NCBI GenBank assembly: GCA_014381105.1
Contig: JACMIO010000018.1
Location: forward strand, 1 to 8,174
Direction of reading: 5' to 3'
DNA: 8,174 nucleotides
Source of the DNA: a bacterium
Lineage (GTDB): Archaea > Thermoproteota > Nitrososphaeria > Nitrososphaerales > Nitrososphaeraceae
Shown: one piece after another, positions 1 through 6,093 of the stretch
How the letters are laid out: the number at the start of each line of letters is the position of its first letter
How positions within the stretch are numbered: position 1 is the first letter of the stretch
Position numbers and translations under genes: made by a program
The notes under the pieces: model-generated
Database searches by the model: none
What the model was told of the DNA's origin: nothing
Seen by the model: only the letters and a program-made list of their open reading frames with translations

Positions 1-13
1 TCAATGAATATAT

Positions 14-352
14 CTAGCCATTCCTCAGTCGTCCCACCGAACGCGTTCCCAAAACCATACCGCCAATATAGTTGCCTTTCTTGTATACCTTGGCAAATTC
101 TTTTCCAAGGCCAAAAAAAGAAAGCAACAAATTACCTTTTTCATGGTAACCTGATTCAATAATTTTCATGCTTAGCTGGGTACTAGATTTGATAATTATC
201 TTTCGCGCATCAGACCATTTACCACTCCATGAAATCATTTCGAAACTTCCAAAGTTTTTTGTGGAAACCTGATATCCCTCTAGCCGTGCATTGAAATCCA
301 TTTTTTTCTCCTTAGAATATGTGTTCATCCATTCAATGGCTCTATTCCCCAT
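14..352 (-). CDS. Hypothetical protein, family not recognised
   Basis: I do not recognise this protein. From the ATG at 352 it has 112 residues, begins MGNRAIEWMNTYSKEKK and ends GTRSVGRLRNG. The composition looks protein-like (alternating hydrophobic and basic residues, aromatic-rich centre with ISWSGKWSD), and there is no clear signal peptide, membrane segment or metal motif. The reading frame stays open upstream to 571, but a start there would overlap the opposing gene at 537. A second candidate start is the ATG at 301, which has AAGGAG six bases before it and would give 95 residues. The gene is divergent from the winged-helix gene. It could also be the remnant of a longer protein, since the open frame before 352 still reads like protein. 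Whether it is expressed is uncertain. Confidence 0.4.
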   Translation of the reverse strand: MGNRAIEWMNTYSKEKKMDFNARLEGYQVSTKNFGSFEMISWSGKWSDARKIIIKSSTQLSMKIIESGYHEKGNLLLSFFGLGKEFAKVYKKGNYIGGMVLGTRSVGRLRNG

Positions 353-504
353 CCCTGCTTCAACCCCAAAATTATCAGTGCTAGCCAATAGTCTGAATTC
401 TTGGAGGTTAATAATTTTAAACTTTGTAAATACCAATAATTCGAGTTCAAGAACACATAATATGGAAATTTGATAGGCAGTGGACCAAGATGTCAAAAAC
501 GAAT

Positions 505-512
505 GATTTAAG
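505..512 (+). promoter_or_regulatory. TATA-like box for the winged-helix gene
   Basis: GATTTAAG is centred about 29 bases before the ATG at 537, the spacing expected for an archaeal TATA box serving a leaderless or nearly leaderless mRNA. This supports the ATG at 537 over the in-frame GTG at 522. Confidence 0.35.
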
Positions 513-536
513 TAAACTAATGTGCTTGAATTTAAT

Positions 537-1133
537 ATGTCTAGTGAAGTCAATATTCGCGAAAGTCCCAATCATTTCATAGTTCTCGATGCGATATCAA
601 GAGGAATGAGCAGTGTCGACAAGATAACAAAGGTGTCAAAGTTATCGAAATCTGAAATTGAATTAATAGTTAATGATCTTGTTTTTCAAAGATTGATAAC
701 AAGTAATGAAAAGAGAGGATTCCTTGGAAGAAAAAAAATTGAATTAAAAATTACAGAGACAGGTATGGATCTACTTGGAAACAAGAAGAAGGAATTAAAG
801 GACAAGGTCCAAGAAATGCAGCAATACTACGATAATGGAAATAGAACCCAGCTTGAATCACTCATGGATTCAAATAGAGCGTGGATGCCCATGATGCTAT
901 TTTCAGGACTAATGAATATACTGTTTTTCACTTCAATGATGTCGTTCATGGGTATGGCAATGAGTCCTACGGAAAGCTCTCTTGCCGGAGGTAGCGAAGG
1001 CGGGAATGCGGACAGTGGATCTGCAGCAGCGGGTGAAAGTAGTTCTGATAGTTCCGGCGCTGATTCCCAGGCAGGAGCTGATGGTGGCGGATTTGATGGT
1101 GGCGGATTTGATGGTGGCGGATTTGACTTTTAG
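537..1133 (+). CDS. Winged-helix protein with membrane segment and GGGFD-repeat tail
   Basis: The product has 198 residues. Residues 10-80 read as a winged helix-turn-helix domain: helices around ISRGMSSVDKITKVSKL and SKSEIELIVNDLVFQRL, then a basic wing and KITETGMDLL, as in archaeal MarR/ArsR-like regulators. A charged helix (82-115) follows, then a Met-rich hydrophobic stretch at about 117-141 that could be one membrane span. The remainder (142-198) is a low-complexity Gly/Ser/Ala/Asp tail ending in three GGGFD units and F. The layout suggests a membrane-tethered DNA-binding or scaffold protein, but that role is inferred. ATG 537 was chosen because it begins just before the conserved-looking domain and has a TATA-like box at the right distance; GTG 522 would add five residues. 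The gene converges with the AAA+ ATPase gene. Confidence 0.75.
   Translation: MSSEVNIRESPNHFIVLDAISRGMSSVDKITKVSKLSKSEIELIVNDLVFQRLITSNEKRGFLGRKKIELKITETGMDLLGNKKKELKDKVQEMQQYYDNGNRTQLESLMDSNRAWMPMMLFSGLMNILFFTSMMSFMGMAMSPTESSLAGGSEGGNADSGSAAAGESSSDSSGADSQAGADGGGFDGGGFDGGGFDF
1080..1124 (+). repeat. Three perfect 15-bp tandem repeats (GGGFD coding)
   Basis: The unit GATGGTGGCGGATTT occurs three times head to tail without a mismatch, at 1080-1094, 1095-1109 and 1110-1124, just before the stop codon of the winged-helix gene. Each copy encodes DGGGF in frame. Nucleotide identity between copies suggests recent expansion by slippage. Confidence 0.95.
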
Positions 1134-1170
1134 TCATTTCATCCACAAATTTAGCTTGAATTAAGGGAAT

Positions 1171-1231
1171 CTGGCTAATTTTATGAAAATCAAAATTGCA
1201 ATAGCCAGCTGAAATATTTTTGAGATATTTG
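1171..1231. terminator. Double hairpin between convergent genes, probable terminator
   Basis: CTGGCTA (1171-1177) pairs perfectly with TAGCCAG (1202-1208); the loop contains a smaller hairpin, ATTTT-ATG-AAAAT (1178-1190). Immediately after comes AAATAT/ATATTT (1213-1231), which is U-rich when read on the plus strand. The position between the 3' ends of two convergent genes fits a terminator for one or both. Archaeal termination depends mainly on U-runs, so the hairpins may instead protect mRNA ends. Confidence 0.45.
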
Positions 1232-1275
1232 GTTTGTAACTAGAATGGAATAGCTCAATCAGATTTATTTGGCAT

Positions 1276-2013
1276 CTAATTATTACTTTTTGCTGTAAAA
1301 CTAGACGCTTTGCTATATTTTTGAATTGTCTCTACAATCCAATTTACATCAGGTTTAGATCTAGCAAGGTGTGCAATCTTTATGCAGTCCCTTATGTCCT
1401 TCGATTTCATCTTGTGCCATACTTGTGAAGCCACCTCCGCTGCAATGTCTCTGCCTATTCCTTCTTGACCTAGCATGTGAATTGATATATCTTGAAAATT
1501 TTCAAAATTGTATTGTTTAAAGTGTAACACCATGAATCTAGAAAGTAAAGGAGTGAGCATGTGGTTAGTAGCATTTGAGGTAGCAAAAACCCATGTTTTC
1601 AACTGGGTATTCCTCGTCTTCATATGTTTTGTTTCAGCTATAATGCCAGTTTCCATAAGACTGAGAAGAACAGTTTGATCTTTTATTGGCATGTGTTCAA
1701 TTTCGTCAATAACCAAATACCTGGGACGCTTTTCAAACAAATAGTTGACCATACCGGATTTGGTGCTATGTGTGCCTAGGGTAAAATAAGAGCGATCGAG
1801 TTTCATGCATCCAAGCATAAACAATGTTTTTGCTGATGCAGGAGGACCAACAAGCAATACATGTATCGGTTTTTGTGATTCAAATGACAAGAAAAATAAT
1901 TTTTTTATATCTTCGTAACCTATAATATTATCAAAGAGATCATTCCCAGTAGATTTTTTTGGATTGATGTTAATGTTAGTACTCTTTTCAGTTACTTCAT
2001 TTTTGATGGACAT
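1276..2013 (-). CDS. AAA+ family ATPase (MoxR/RuvB-like core)
   Basis: This 245-residue protein is a single AAA+ module that should bind and hydrolyse ATP to remodel a partner or nucleic acid. Visible motifs are Walker A GPPASAKT (56-63), Walker B YLVIDEIE (99-106, with D103 and E104), sensor 1 ATSN (144-147) and a probable arginine finger R159 in LLSRF. R208 in KDIRDC may be sensor 2, within a helical lid at about 175-232. The Walker A glycine before the lysine is replaced by alanine, as in MCM and MoxR types. Residues 1-25 are polar and probably disordered. No additional DNA-binding or effector domain is present, so the substrate cannot be deduced. MoxR-like, RuvB-like and MCM-like assignments all remain possible. 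The gene converges with the winged-helix gene and has no obvious operon partner. Confidence 0.85.
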   Translation of the reverse strand: MSIKNEVTEKSTNININPKKSTGNDLFDNIIGYEDIKKLFFLSFESQKPIHVLLVGPPASAKTLFMLGCMKLDRSYFTLGTHSTKSGMVNYLFEKRPRYLVIDEIEHMPIKDQTVLLSLMETGIIAETKHMKTRNTQLKTWVFATSNATNHMLTPLLSRFMVLHFKQYNFENFQDISIHMLGQEGIGRDIAAEVASQVWHKMKSKDIRDCIKIAHLARSKPDVNWIVETIQKYSKASSFTAKSNN

Positions 2014-2474
2014 GACCTAATCAACATACACTTAGATCTCAGTGATTATAGACATTCCTACAAAATGTTGATGTCTAATTACTGTAATTTAGTAGACGAA
2101 AATTCATTACATGAGAGATATCTTATAACGAATGGATAAATTAACCGCCTGAACTATATTTCAATACCATCCGATTTTCATTTTCAAACTTATGTAGACA
2201 AATAGAATATACTTGACTAGAACATAGAATTTATTTTTGGTAAATTTCCTCAATCTCAACATGCGATATCGAATAAATGACATACTTGCTAACTATTAGT
2301 ACCTATTATTTACGGTCCACTATTTAATTGATAACTACAGATAGCTCACTATTATTCAATCAGTAGAGTTTCTATCTGGACTTTTTATTAACAGTAGGAA
2401 ATCATCTTGGTTAAACTGGGCAATCATCCTAACTAGGTAAATTATTATAGACATCATTAACCATCAAATCATTA
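2014..2474. other. Long intergenic region, no gene seen
   Basis: These 461 bases separate the divergent AAA+ ATPase and mtnA genes. The stretch is AT-rich with stops in all frames, and I found no convincing tRNA, small protein or strong structured RNA. The right end carries the mtnA promoter box. Imperfect short inverted repeats, such as GACAT (2051-2055) and ATGTC, are no more than expected in such DNA. Confidence 0.6.
2442..2449 (+). promoter_or_regulatory. TATA box for mtnA
   Basis: TTATTATA is centred about 29 bases before the ATG at 2475, which would put the transcript start at or next to the start codon (leaderless mRNA). It supports the use of the first ATG and hence the 20-residue N-terminal extension. 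Confidence 0.5.
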
Positions 2475-3566
2475 ATGCTTAGCAGCAAGAACCAAAAATA
2501 CAAAAGTAAGTCGGCGAACAGATCCAAGGACCTTTTGACGGTAAGATGGGAAAACAATCAAGTAGTAATGATTGATCAGACAAAGTTGCCTGCTAAATTA
2601 GTTTATGTTAGGTATTGGAAATATGAGGACGTTGCTAGAGCTATAGAACGATTAGTTGTTAGAGGAGCTCCAGCTATAGGTGTTGCAGCGGCATTTGGAA
2701 TGTCTCTAGCTGCTATTTCGAGCAAGGCAAAAAACAAAAAATCTTTGATTAAAGATCTAAAAACCGCATACGTCAGATTAAGATCAACAAGACCTACAGC
2801 AGTTAATTTGGTATGGGCTTTGGATCAAATTATGAAAGTAGTTTATTCAAAAAATGATGATGTAGAAGAAATCAAAAAGTCAATTATCCTTTCCTCTCTT
2901 AATATGGCAACAGAGGATATTAGCACTAACAAGCAATTGGGTAAAAATGGAGCAAAAATGATCCATGATGATGATGTAATTCTTACTCATTGTAATGCAG
3001 GTTCACTTGCAACGGTTGCATACGGTACGGCATTGGGTGTACTTAGAGCGGCCAGCGATATGGGTAAAAACATACGTGTTATTGCAACCGAAACAAGGCC
3101 CGTAATGCAAGGCTCTCGATTAACTGCATTTGAATTAAATCATTATGGGATAGATTTTAGTTTGATTCCCGATACTGCGGTAGGACATTTAATGTCTAGT
3201 GGTTTAATTAATCGAGTAATAGTAGGTGCAGATAGAGTTTTGAAATCTGGTCATGTCTACAACAAAATCGGTACCTATCAGGTTGCTGCACTCGCAAAAA
3301 GACACAGCATCCCTTTTTATGTGGCAGCACCCAGTTCAACGTTTGATTTAACAAGTAAGGTTAGCGACGTGGTCATTGAAGAGAGGAACAAGAATGAACT
3401 GTTGAAAATGGGCAATAAGTTATTGGCGCCAAAGGGAATCAAAGTGTTTAATCCTGCATTTGATGTAACCCCACCCGAATTGATAACTGGAATAATAACT
3501 GAAAAGGGCGTTATTAAACCTCCATACGAAGAAACCATAGCCAAAAATATTCTAAGTGATAGATAA
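2475..3566 (+). CDS. mtnA: S-methyl-5-thioribose-1-phosphate isomerase (eIF2B-like family)
   Basis: The 363-residue product belongs to the aldose-ketose isomerase branch of the eIF2B alpha/beta/delta family. MtnA converts 5-methylthioribose-1-phosphate to 5-methylthioribulose-1-phosphate in the cytosolic methionine salvage pathway. Family hallmarks in order are RGAPAIGVAAAFG (63-75), STRPTAVNLVWALD (104-117), the catalytic-cysteine loop THCNAGSLAT (171-180, Cys173), TETRPVMQGSRLTAFEL (205-221), the catalytic aspartate GADRV (251-255, Asp253), NKIGTYQVA (263-271) and AAPSSTFD (284-291). The C-terminal PAFDVTPPELITGIIT is also typical. Length is normal apart from a basic, Ser/Lys-rich extension of about 20 residues before the usual start of the fold (TVRWENNQVVMIDQTKLP). 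Archaeal ribose-1,5-bisphosphate isomerase is a close relative, but the N-terminal domain and motif set favour MtnA. It heads a three-gene same-strand block. Confidence 0.92.
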   Translation: MLSSKNQKYKSKSANRSKDLLTVRWENNQVVMIDQTKLPAKLVYVRYWKYEDVARAIERLVVRGAPAIGVAAAFGMSLAAISSKAKNKKSLIKDLKTAYVRLRSTRPTAVNLVWALDQIMKVVYSKNDDVEEIKKSIILSSLNMATEDISTNKQLGKNGAKMIHDDDVILTHCNAGSLATVAYGTALGVLRAASDMGKNIRVIATETRPVMQGSRLTAFELNHYGIDFSLIPDTAVGHLMSSGLINRVIVGADRVLKSGHVYNKIGTYQVAALAKRHSIPFYVAAPSSTFDLTSKVSDVVIEERNKNELLKMGNKLLAPKGIKVFNPAFDVTPPELITGIITEKGVIKPPYEETIAKNILSDR

Positions 3567-3568
3567 AG

Positions 3569-3576
3569 TATTTAAT
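3569..3576 (+). promoter_or_regulatory. TATA-like box before the DUF59-PqqD gene
   Basis: TATTTAAT lies just after the mtnA stop and is centred about 28 bases before the ATG at 3601. It suggests a separate leaderless transcript for the downstream pair in addition to any read-through from mtnA. Confidence 0.4.
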
Positions 3577-3600
3577 CTCTAAGGATAATTTTAGTACTGG

Positions 3601-4203
3601 ATGCCGAAGAGTATTAGTCAAGAACAAGTATATTCTGTATTACGGAAATGTATGGATCCGGAGATTCCTGTTAATATTGTCGATTTGGGCTTGATATACG
3701 GTGTAAACGTAAATGAATCTAATGATGTAGATATCGAAATGACAATGACAACAAGGGGATGTCCTTTGCATGATACGTTGGTTAGTGATGTTAAACGATA
3801 TATAGGAAAAATTGACGGAGTAGGGAACATTAATGTGTCCATTGTATGGGATCCCCCATGGAATATGGAAAAAATGGAACCTTCTGTGAGAGAGAAGCTT
3901 GGTTTTGGAAAACCAAAGTTAAGATTTCAAGTAGATTATGAAAAGTACCAGCCTATGATGAAAGGTAGAAAAGTTACACAGGAGGATGGTTCGCTAATTC
4001 TCGAGAATGAGAAAGAGCAGAAATTTATGGTAAACCAAGCAATAGTTGATTTTTGGAATAGCTGTGATGGAACAAAAACAATTACTCAATTAGCAGATCA
4101 TTTTTCATCCAAACTAGGATTGCCTAGACAACAAGTTGAGCAAGAAGTAGTTCAACTAGTCCAGCAATTACTTGAATCTGAATTGCTAAGACCTCAACAA
4201 TAA
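3601..4203 (+). CDS. MIP18/DUF59 (PaaD/SufT-like) protein with C-terminal PqqD-like domain
   Basis: The 200-residue product has two domains. Residues 5-100 form a MIP18-family (DUF59) domain: DPEIPVNIVDLGLIYG (19-34), MTMTTRGCPLHDTL (47-60, with the conserved Cys54) and VWDPPWNMEKM (82-92). Relatives assist iron-sulfur cluster maturation or transfer in the cytosol (SufT, archaeal scaffold-type proteins, eukaryotic CIA MIP18). After a linker (105-130), residues 133-197 resemble PqqD: ILENEKEQKFMVNQAIVDFW, then a CDGTKTITQLADHF helix and a final helix pair. PqqD folds bind peptides and serve as RiPP recognition elements, but no precursor peptide or radical SAM enzyme is visible here. The gene starts 34 bases after mtnA and ends 11 bases before the methyltransferase. 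The DUF59 call is firm; the PqqD call is motif-level. Confidence 0.85.
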   Translation: MPKSISQEQVYSVLRKCMDPEIPVNIVDLGLIYGVNVNESNDVDIEMTMTTRGCPLHDTLVSDVKRYIGKIDGVGNINVSIVWDPPWNMEKMEPSVREKLGFGKPKLRFQVDYEKYQPMMKGRKVTQEDGSLILENEKEQKFMVNQAIVDFWNSCDGTKTITQLADHFSSKLGLPRQQVEQEVVQLVQQLLESELLRPQQ

Positions 4204-4214
4204 AGATACAAATA

Positions 4215-4817
4215 TTGTGTTCCAAAGATAGTATCATTTCTACAACATCTAAATGTCACAAGGTAGTAGTAGAATTAGGATTAGGAGATGGGCAATTGCT
4301 AGAAAAGGTGGTCAGGGATCGAAAAAGTACCCAAACATGCTACGTGGGTATAGAGATTGATGCAAAGCAAATTCAACTTGCCCGTGATAAGTTGAGAGAA
4401 AAAAACGTCTATCTTGTAAATGAATCTTTTGAAAAGGTCATTTCGTGTTTTCCTGATAATTATGTTGATGAGTTTATCTTTGTCCTCCCTCCACCAGAAT
4501 ATATCGACAAATCGATGGAGAGCCAGTGGTCTTCATTCTATCTAGACATCATCAAGAAATTGAAAGAAAATGGCTCCCTCACAATGGTAACAGAAATAAT
4601 TAATAATCTACTTGAGCCTGTAACTGATTGTGAATTTGAAATATGGAAGAATTGGTTAATGAGCAAATTCACGAGTTTAGGATTTATTATAAAGGAAGCC
4701 TATGATGATAGTCCTAGATATTTTAGCTCCCACTATTTGGAACAATTTAGAGGAGATACTTCGAGGATAAAGATGGTTACTCTTATTCTACTAAAACCTC
4801 ACTCTATTTCAAGCTAA
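4215..4817 (+). CDS. TrmB-like SAM-dependent methyltransferase
   Basis: The 200-residue product has a class I Rossmann methyltransferase fold. Motif I is VVVELGLGDGQLLEK (17-31), the acidic ribose-binding strand is YVGIEIDAKQIQLAR (43-57), and the motif IV region is FPDNYVDEFIFVLPPPEY (79-96). The order FPDxxVDxxxxxxPPPE and the closing SSHYLEQFRG...IKMVTLILLK resemble TrmB, the tRNA m7G46 methyltransferase, although the TrmB signature FPDPW is replaced by LPPPEY. Substrate is therefore uncertain, with RNA favoured by inference. Translation must begin at a non-ATG codon: the only good in-frame start near the fold is TTG at 4215, 11 bases after the preceding stop, which points to co-transcription and perhaps translational coupling. 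A T-rich run just downstream (GTTTTTATATATT) may end the transcript. Confidence 0.75.
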   Translation: MCSKDSIISTTSKCHKVVVELGLGDGQLLEKVVRDRKSTQTCYVGIEIDAKQIQLARDKLREKNVYLVNESFEKVISCFPDNYVDEFIFVLPPPEYIDKSMESQWSSFYLDIIKKLKENGSLTMVTEIINNLLEPVTDCEFEIWKNWLMSKFTSLGFIIKEAYDDSPRYFSSHYLEQFRGDTSRIKMVTLILLKPHSISS

Positions 4818-4827
4818 CCCACCCATA

Positions 4828-4840
4828 GTTTTTATATATT
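4828..4840 (+). terminator. U-rich stretch after the methyltransferase gene
   Basis: GTTTTTATATATT follows the methyltransferase stop by ten bases and overlaps the 3' end of the opposing gene. U-rich runs of this sort are sufficient for termination in archaea. There is no hairpin. Confidence 0.35.
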
Positions 4841-5239
4841 ACTGTTATGTAGTAACACAATGTGATCGTTCATACAATCTCTTGAACAAAACATGGAATT
4901 GCAATTACTGTGGAGACATAAGACTGGATCCTGATGATTAAACTTCCTATTACAATAAGTACAAAAAGATTCTAGTTTGGTAATTTCATATTTAGAAAAT
5001 GTATTTCCACAATTTCGTTTCTCCTTAAACCACCTTACATCCAAATTTTGTTTCTCAGCATAAGTCATAACAGTATCATAGGCCTCATAGAAGCCCTGGG
5101 CAAAAAATTCTCGATAAGATATCTTAATTTTGCTTTTTCTGCAATCTGCGAATGATACAATCCATTTTTCGTATGGAATGGCCTTTTTTTCATCTATGCT
5201 TGAAACGATTTCCCTTTCTCTTTTCTCATGTTTTTTCAA
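4832..5239 (-). CDS. MYND-like zinc-finger protein, function unknown
   Basis: The 135-residue product starts with a highly charged segment, has a mixed alpha/beta middle (25-90, including EFFAQGFYEAYDTVMTYAEK), and ends in a dense Cys/His region. The metal ligands are Cys93, Cys96, Cys108, Cys113, Cys118, Cys122, His126 and His131. The piece MFCSRDCMNDHIVLLH resembles the second half of a MYND or related cross-brace finger, so it probably binds one or two zinc ions and mediates a protein or nucleic-acid contact. The start is TTG at 5239; a stop codon lies directly before it and no in-frame ATG precedes the fold. A TATA-like AT tract lies about 30 bases upstream. The gene is convergent with the methyltransferase and divergent from the next small zinc-finger gene. 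Confidence 0.65.
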   Translation of the reverse strand: MKKHEKREREIVSSIDEKKAIPYEKWIVSFADCRKSKIKISYREFFAQGFYEAYDTVMTYAEKQNLDVRWFKEKRNCGNTFSKYEITKLESFCTYCNRKFNHQDPVLCLHSNCNSMFCSRDCMNDHIVLLHNSNI

Positions 5240-5263
5240 TTAATACCAGTATATTCTATACAT

Positions 5264-5277
5264 CAAAATATATTTTT
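5264..5277 (-). promoter_or_regulatory. AT-rich TATA box between divergent zinc-finger genes
   Basis: AAAATATATTTT, nearly palindromic, is centred about 31 bases before the TTG start at 5239 and about 55 bases before the GTG at 5325. It fits a leaderless promoter for the minus-strand gene and, because of its symmetry, could also serve the plus-strand gene with a short leader. Confidence 0.4.
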
Positions 5278-5324
5278 AATCCAACCTAACTATTCACTTT
5301 TGTTGGAACATACGAATCAATATT

Positions 5325-5525
5325 GTGATCCTATATCAACATTTGAGAAGTTTATATGAACCCATATTAAACAATAAAAGATTGGACAAGACATGTGCAT
5401 ACTGCAGCAAGAATTTTACTGGAGAAAGCTGGCCCCACGTAGAAGGAAACTCTAATCTAGGTGTTTTGAAGATAGAGAATTTTTGCTGTGAAGAGCATAG
5501 AATTTTATTTTTGGAATCTATTTAG
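5325..5525 (+). CDS. Small CxxC/CCxxH zinc-binding protein
   Basis: This 66-residue protein has a short helical N-terminus (LRSLYEPILNNKRLDK) and a compact metal site: Cys24-x2-Cys27, then Cys54/Cys55 and His58, giving a CxxC...CxxH treble-clef-like pattern. His38 in SWPHVEGNSNLG may add to it. The stretch CAYCSKNFTGESWPHVEG resembles CQKCSVKFRG...FFEHVNG in the HNH-like gene just downstream, so the two may be distant relatives; this one lacks the HNH asparagine and the closing CxxC. GTG at 5325 is the only reasonable start. The gene converges with the HNH-like gene, with 12 bases between stops. Function is not known. Confidence 0.55.
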   Translation: MILYQHLRSLYEPILNNKRLDKTCAYCSKNFTGESWPHVEGNSNLGVLKIENFCCEEHRILFLESI

Positions 5526-5537
5526 AATATTATTGGT

Positions 5538-5855
5538 TTACTTTCCAAATACTTGACCAAGGTTGTTCCGCATACTACCCAAGAGTCCCTTTCTACTTTC
5601 CTTTTTCTTAACGTGTTCAAAACACTTATCACATAAAGATCTCAGATTCGAAGGTCTGTTGTCTTTTAAAGAACCATTAACGTGTTCAAAAAAGGGACCA
5701 TTACTTCCTCTAAATTTAACAGAACATTTTTGACATCTATGATGTGATCTTTCCAGGACGGTTTGTCGTATACTAAGGGTTAAGTTTTCATACTTCTTTT
5801 TATCAATATTTCCAGTGTCTCCACCGCCAAAAAATGACAATAATGAGTCTACCAT
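5538..5855 (-). CDS. Degenerate HNH-like zinc protein
   Basis: The 105-residue product has an N-terminal glycine-containing segment (MVDSLLSFFGGGDTGN), a basic helix (SIRQTVLERSHHR) and an HNH-type core. The structural zinc ligands are Cys41-x2-Cys44 and Cys75-x2-Cys78. The nuclease positions are His58 in FFEHVNG and Asn70 in SNLRSLC, but the usual final CH dipeptide is Cys78-Phe79, with a histidine only at 81. HNH proteins normally cut DNA in a metal-dependent reaction; the missing canonical last histidine makes catalysis doubtful, and a DNA-binding role is an alternative. ATG 5855 follows a strong TATA box by about 40 bases, implying a leader of about 15 bases. A lysine-rich tail follows the core. 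Confidence 0.7.
   Translation of the reverse strand: MVDSLLSFFGGGDTGNIDKKKYENLTLSIRQTVLERSHHRCQKCSVKFRGSNGPFFEHVNGSLKDNRPSNLRSLCDKCFEHVKKKESRKGLLGSMRNNLGQVFGK
5608..5691 (-). repeat. 15-bp direct repeat inside the HNH-like gene
   Basis: TTAACGTGTTCAAAA occurs exactly at 5608-5622 and 5677-5691, 69 bases (23 codons) apart and in frame. On the coding strand each copy encodes FEHV, once at the first HNH histidine (56-59) and once where the final CH should be (79-82). Confidence 0.85.
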
Positions 5856-5890
5856 AGAGCCAAAAATAACTTTTGCTATCGAACTTTCTA

Positions 5891-5902
5891 ATTATATATA
5901 AA
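5891..5902 (-). promoter_or_regulatory. TATA box for the HNH-like gene
   Basis: On the minus strand this reads TTTATATATAAT, a near-consensus archaeal box A, centred about 41 bases before the ATG at 5855. Expected transcription start is near 5870, giving a 15-base leader. Confidence 0.55.
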
Positions 5903-6064
5903 GAGGATAACAAAATAGGCCAAAATATCCACTTGAGATATGAAGGCAATTTTGTACTGAAGTCATGTGTGTCTATAGGTAATCTTCGATTGTCACACCA
6001 AACAAGTATAAACAGAATAATATTCTAGAGTAGATTTACCCTATGATAGAATTTCGATAGTTGA

Positions 6065-6093
6065 AGAAAAAATTATGAACCCTTTAGAAGGGT
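6065..6093 (-). terminator. Hairpin plus T-run at the secreted-protein stop codon
   Basis: Read on the minus strand, ACCCTT-CTA-AAGGGT (6093 to 6079) is a six-base-pair hairpin whose loop and stem contain the TAA stop of the secreted-protein gene. It is followed after seven bases by TTTTTT (6070-6065). The pattern resembles an intrinsic terminator embedded in the stop codon. Confidence 0.5.

Noticed and set aside
291..473. Plus-strand 60-codon open frame
   Set aside because: It is antisense to the unrecognised gene at 14-352, has no promoter box, and has a composition like a shadow frame.
982..1164. Second open frame over the repeat tail of the winged-helix gene
   Set aside because: It lies in another frame of the GGGFD repeats (reading MVADL) and exists only because the repeats lack stops.
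3317..3544. Minus-strand 75-codon open frame in mtnA
   Set aside because: Shadow of a strongly conserved gene on the opposite strand.
2475..3566. Ribose-1,5-bisphosphate isomerase as the identity of the mtnA-like gene
   Set aside because: The family is close, but the complete N-terminal domain with RGAPAIG and the DVTPPELITG ending fit MtnA better; a phylogeny would settle it.
3618..3842. Minus-strand 74-codon open frame in the DUF59 gene
   Set aside because: Shadow of a gene with clear family motifs.
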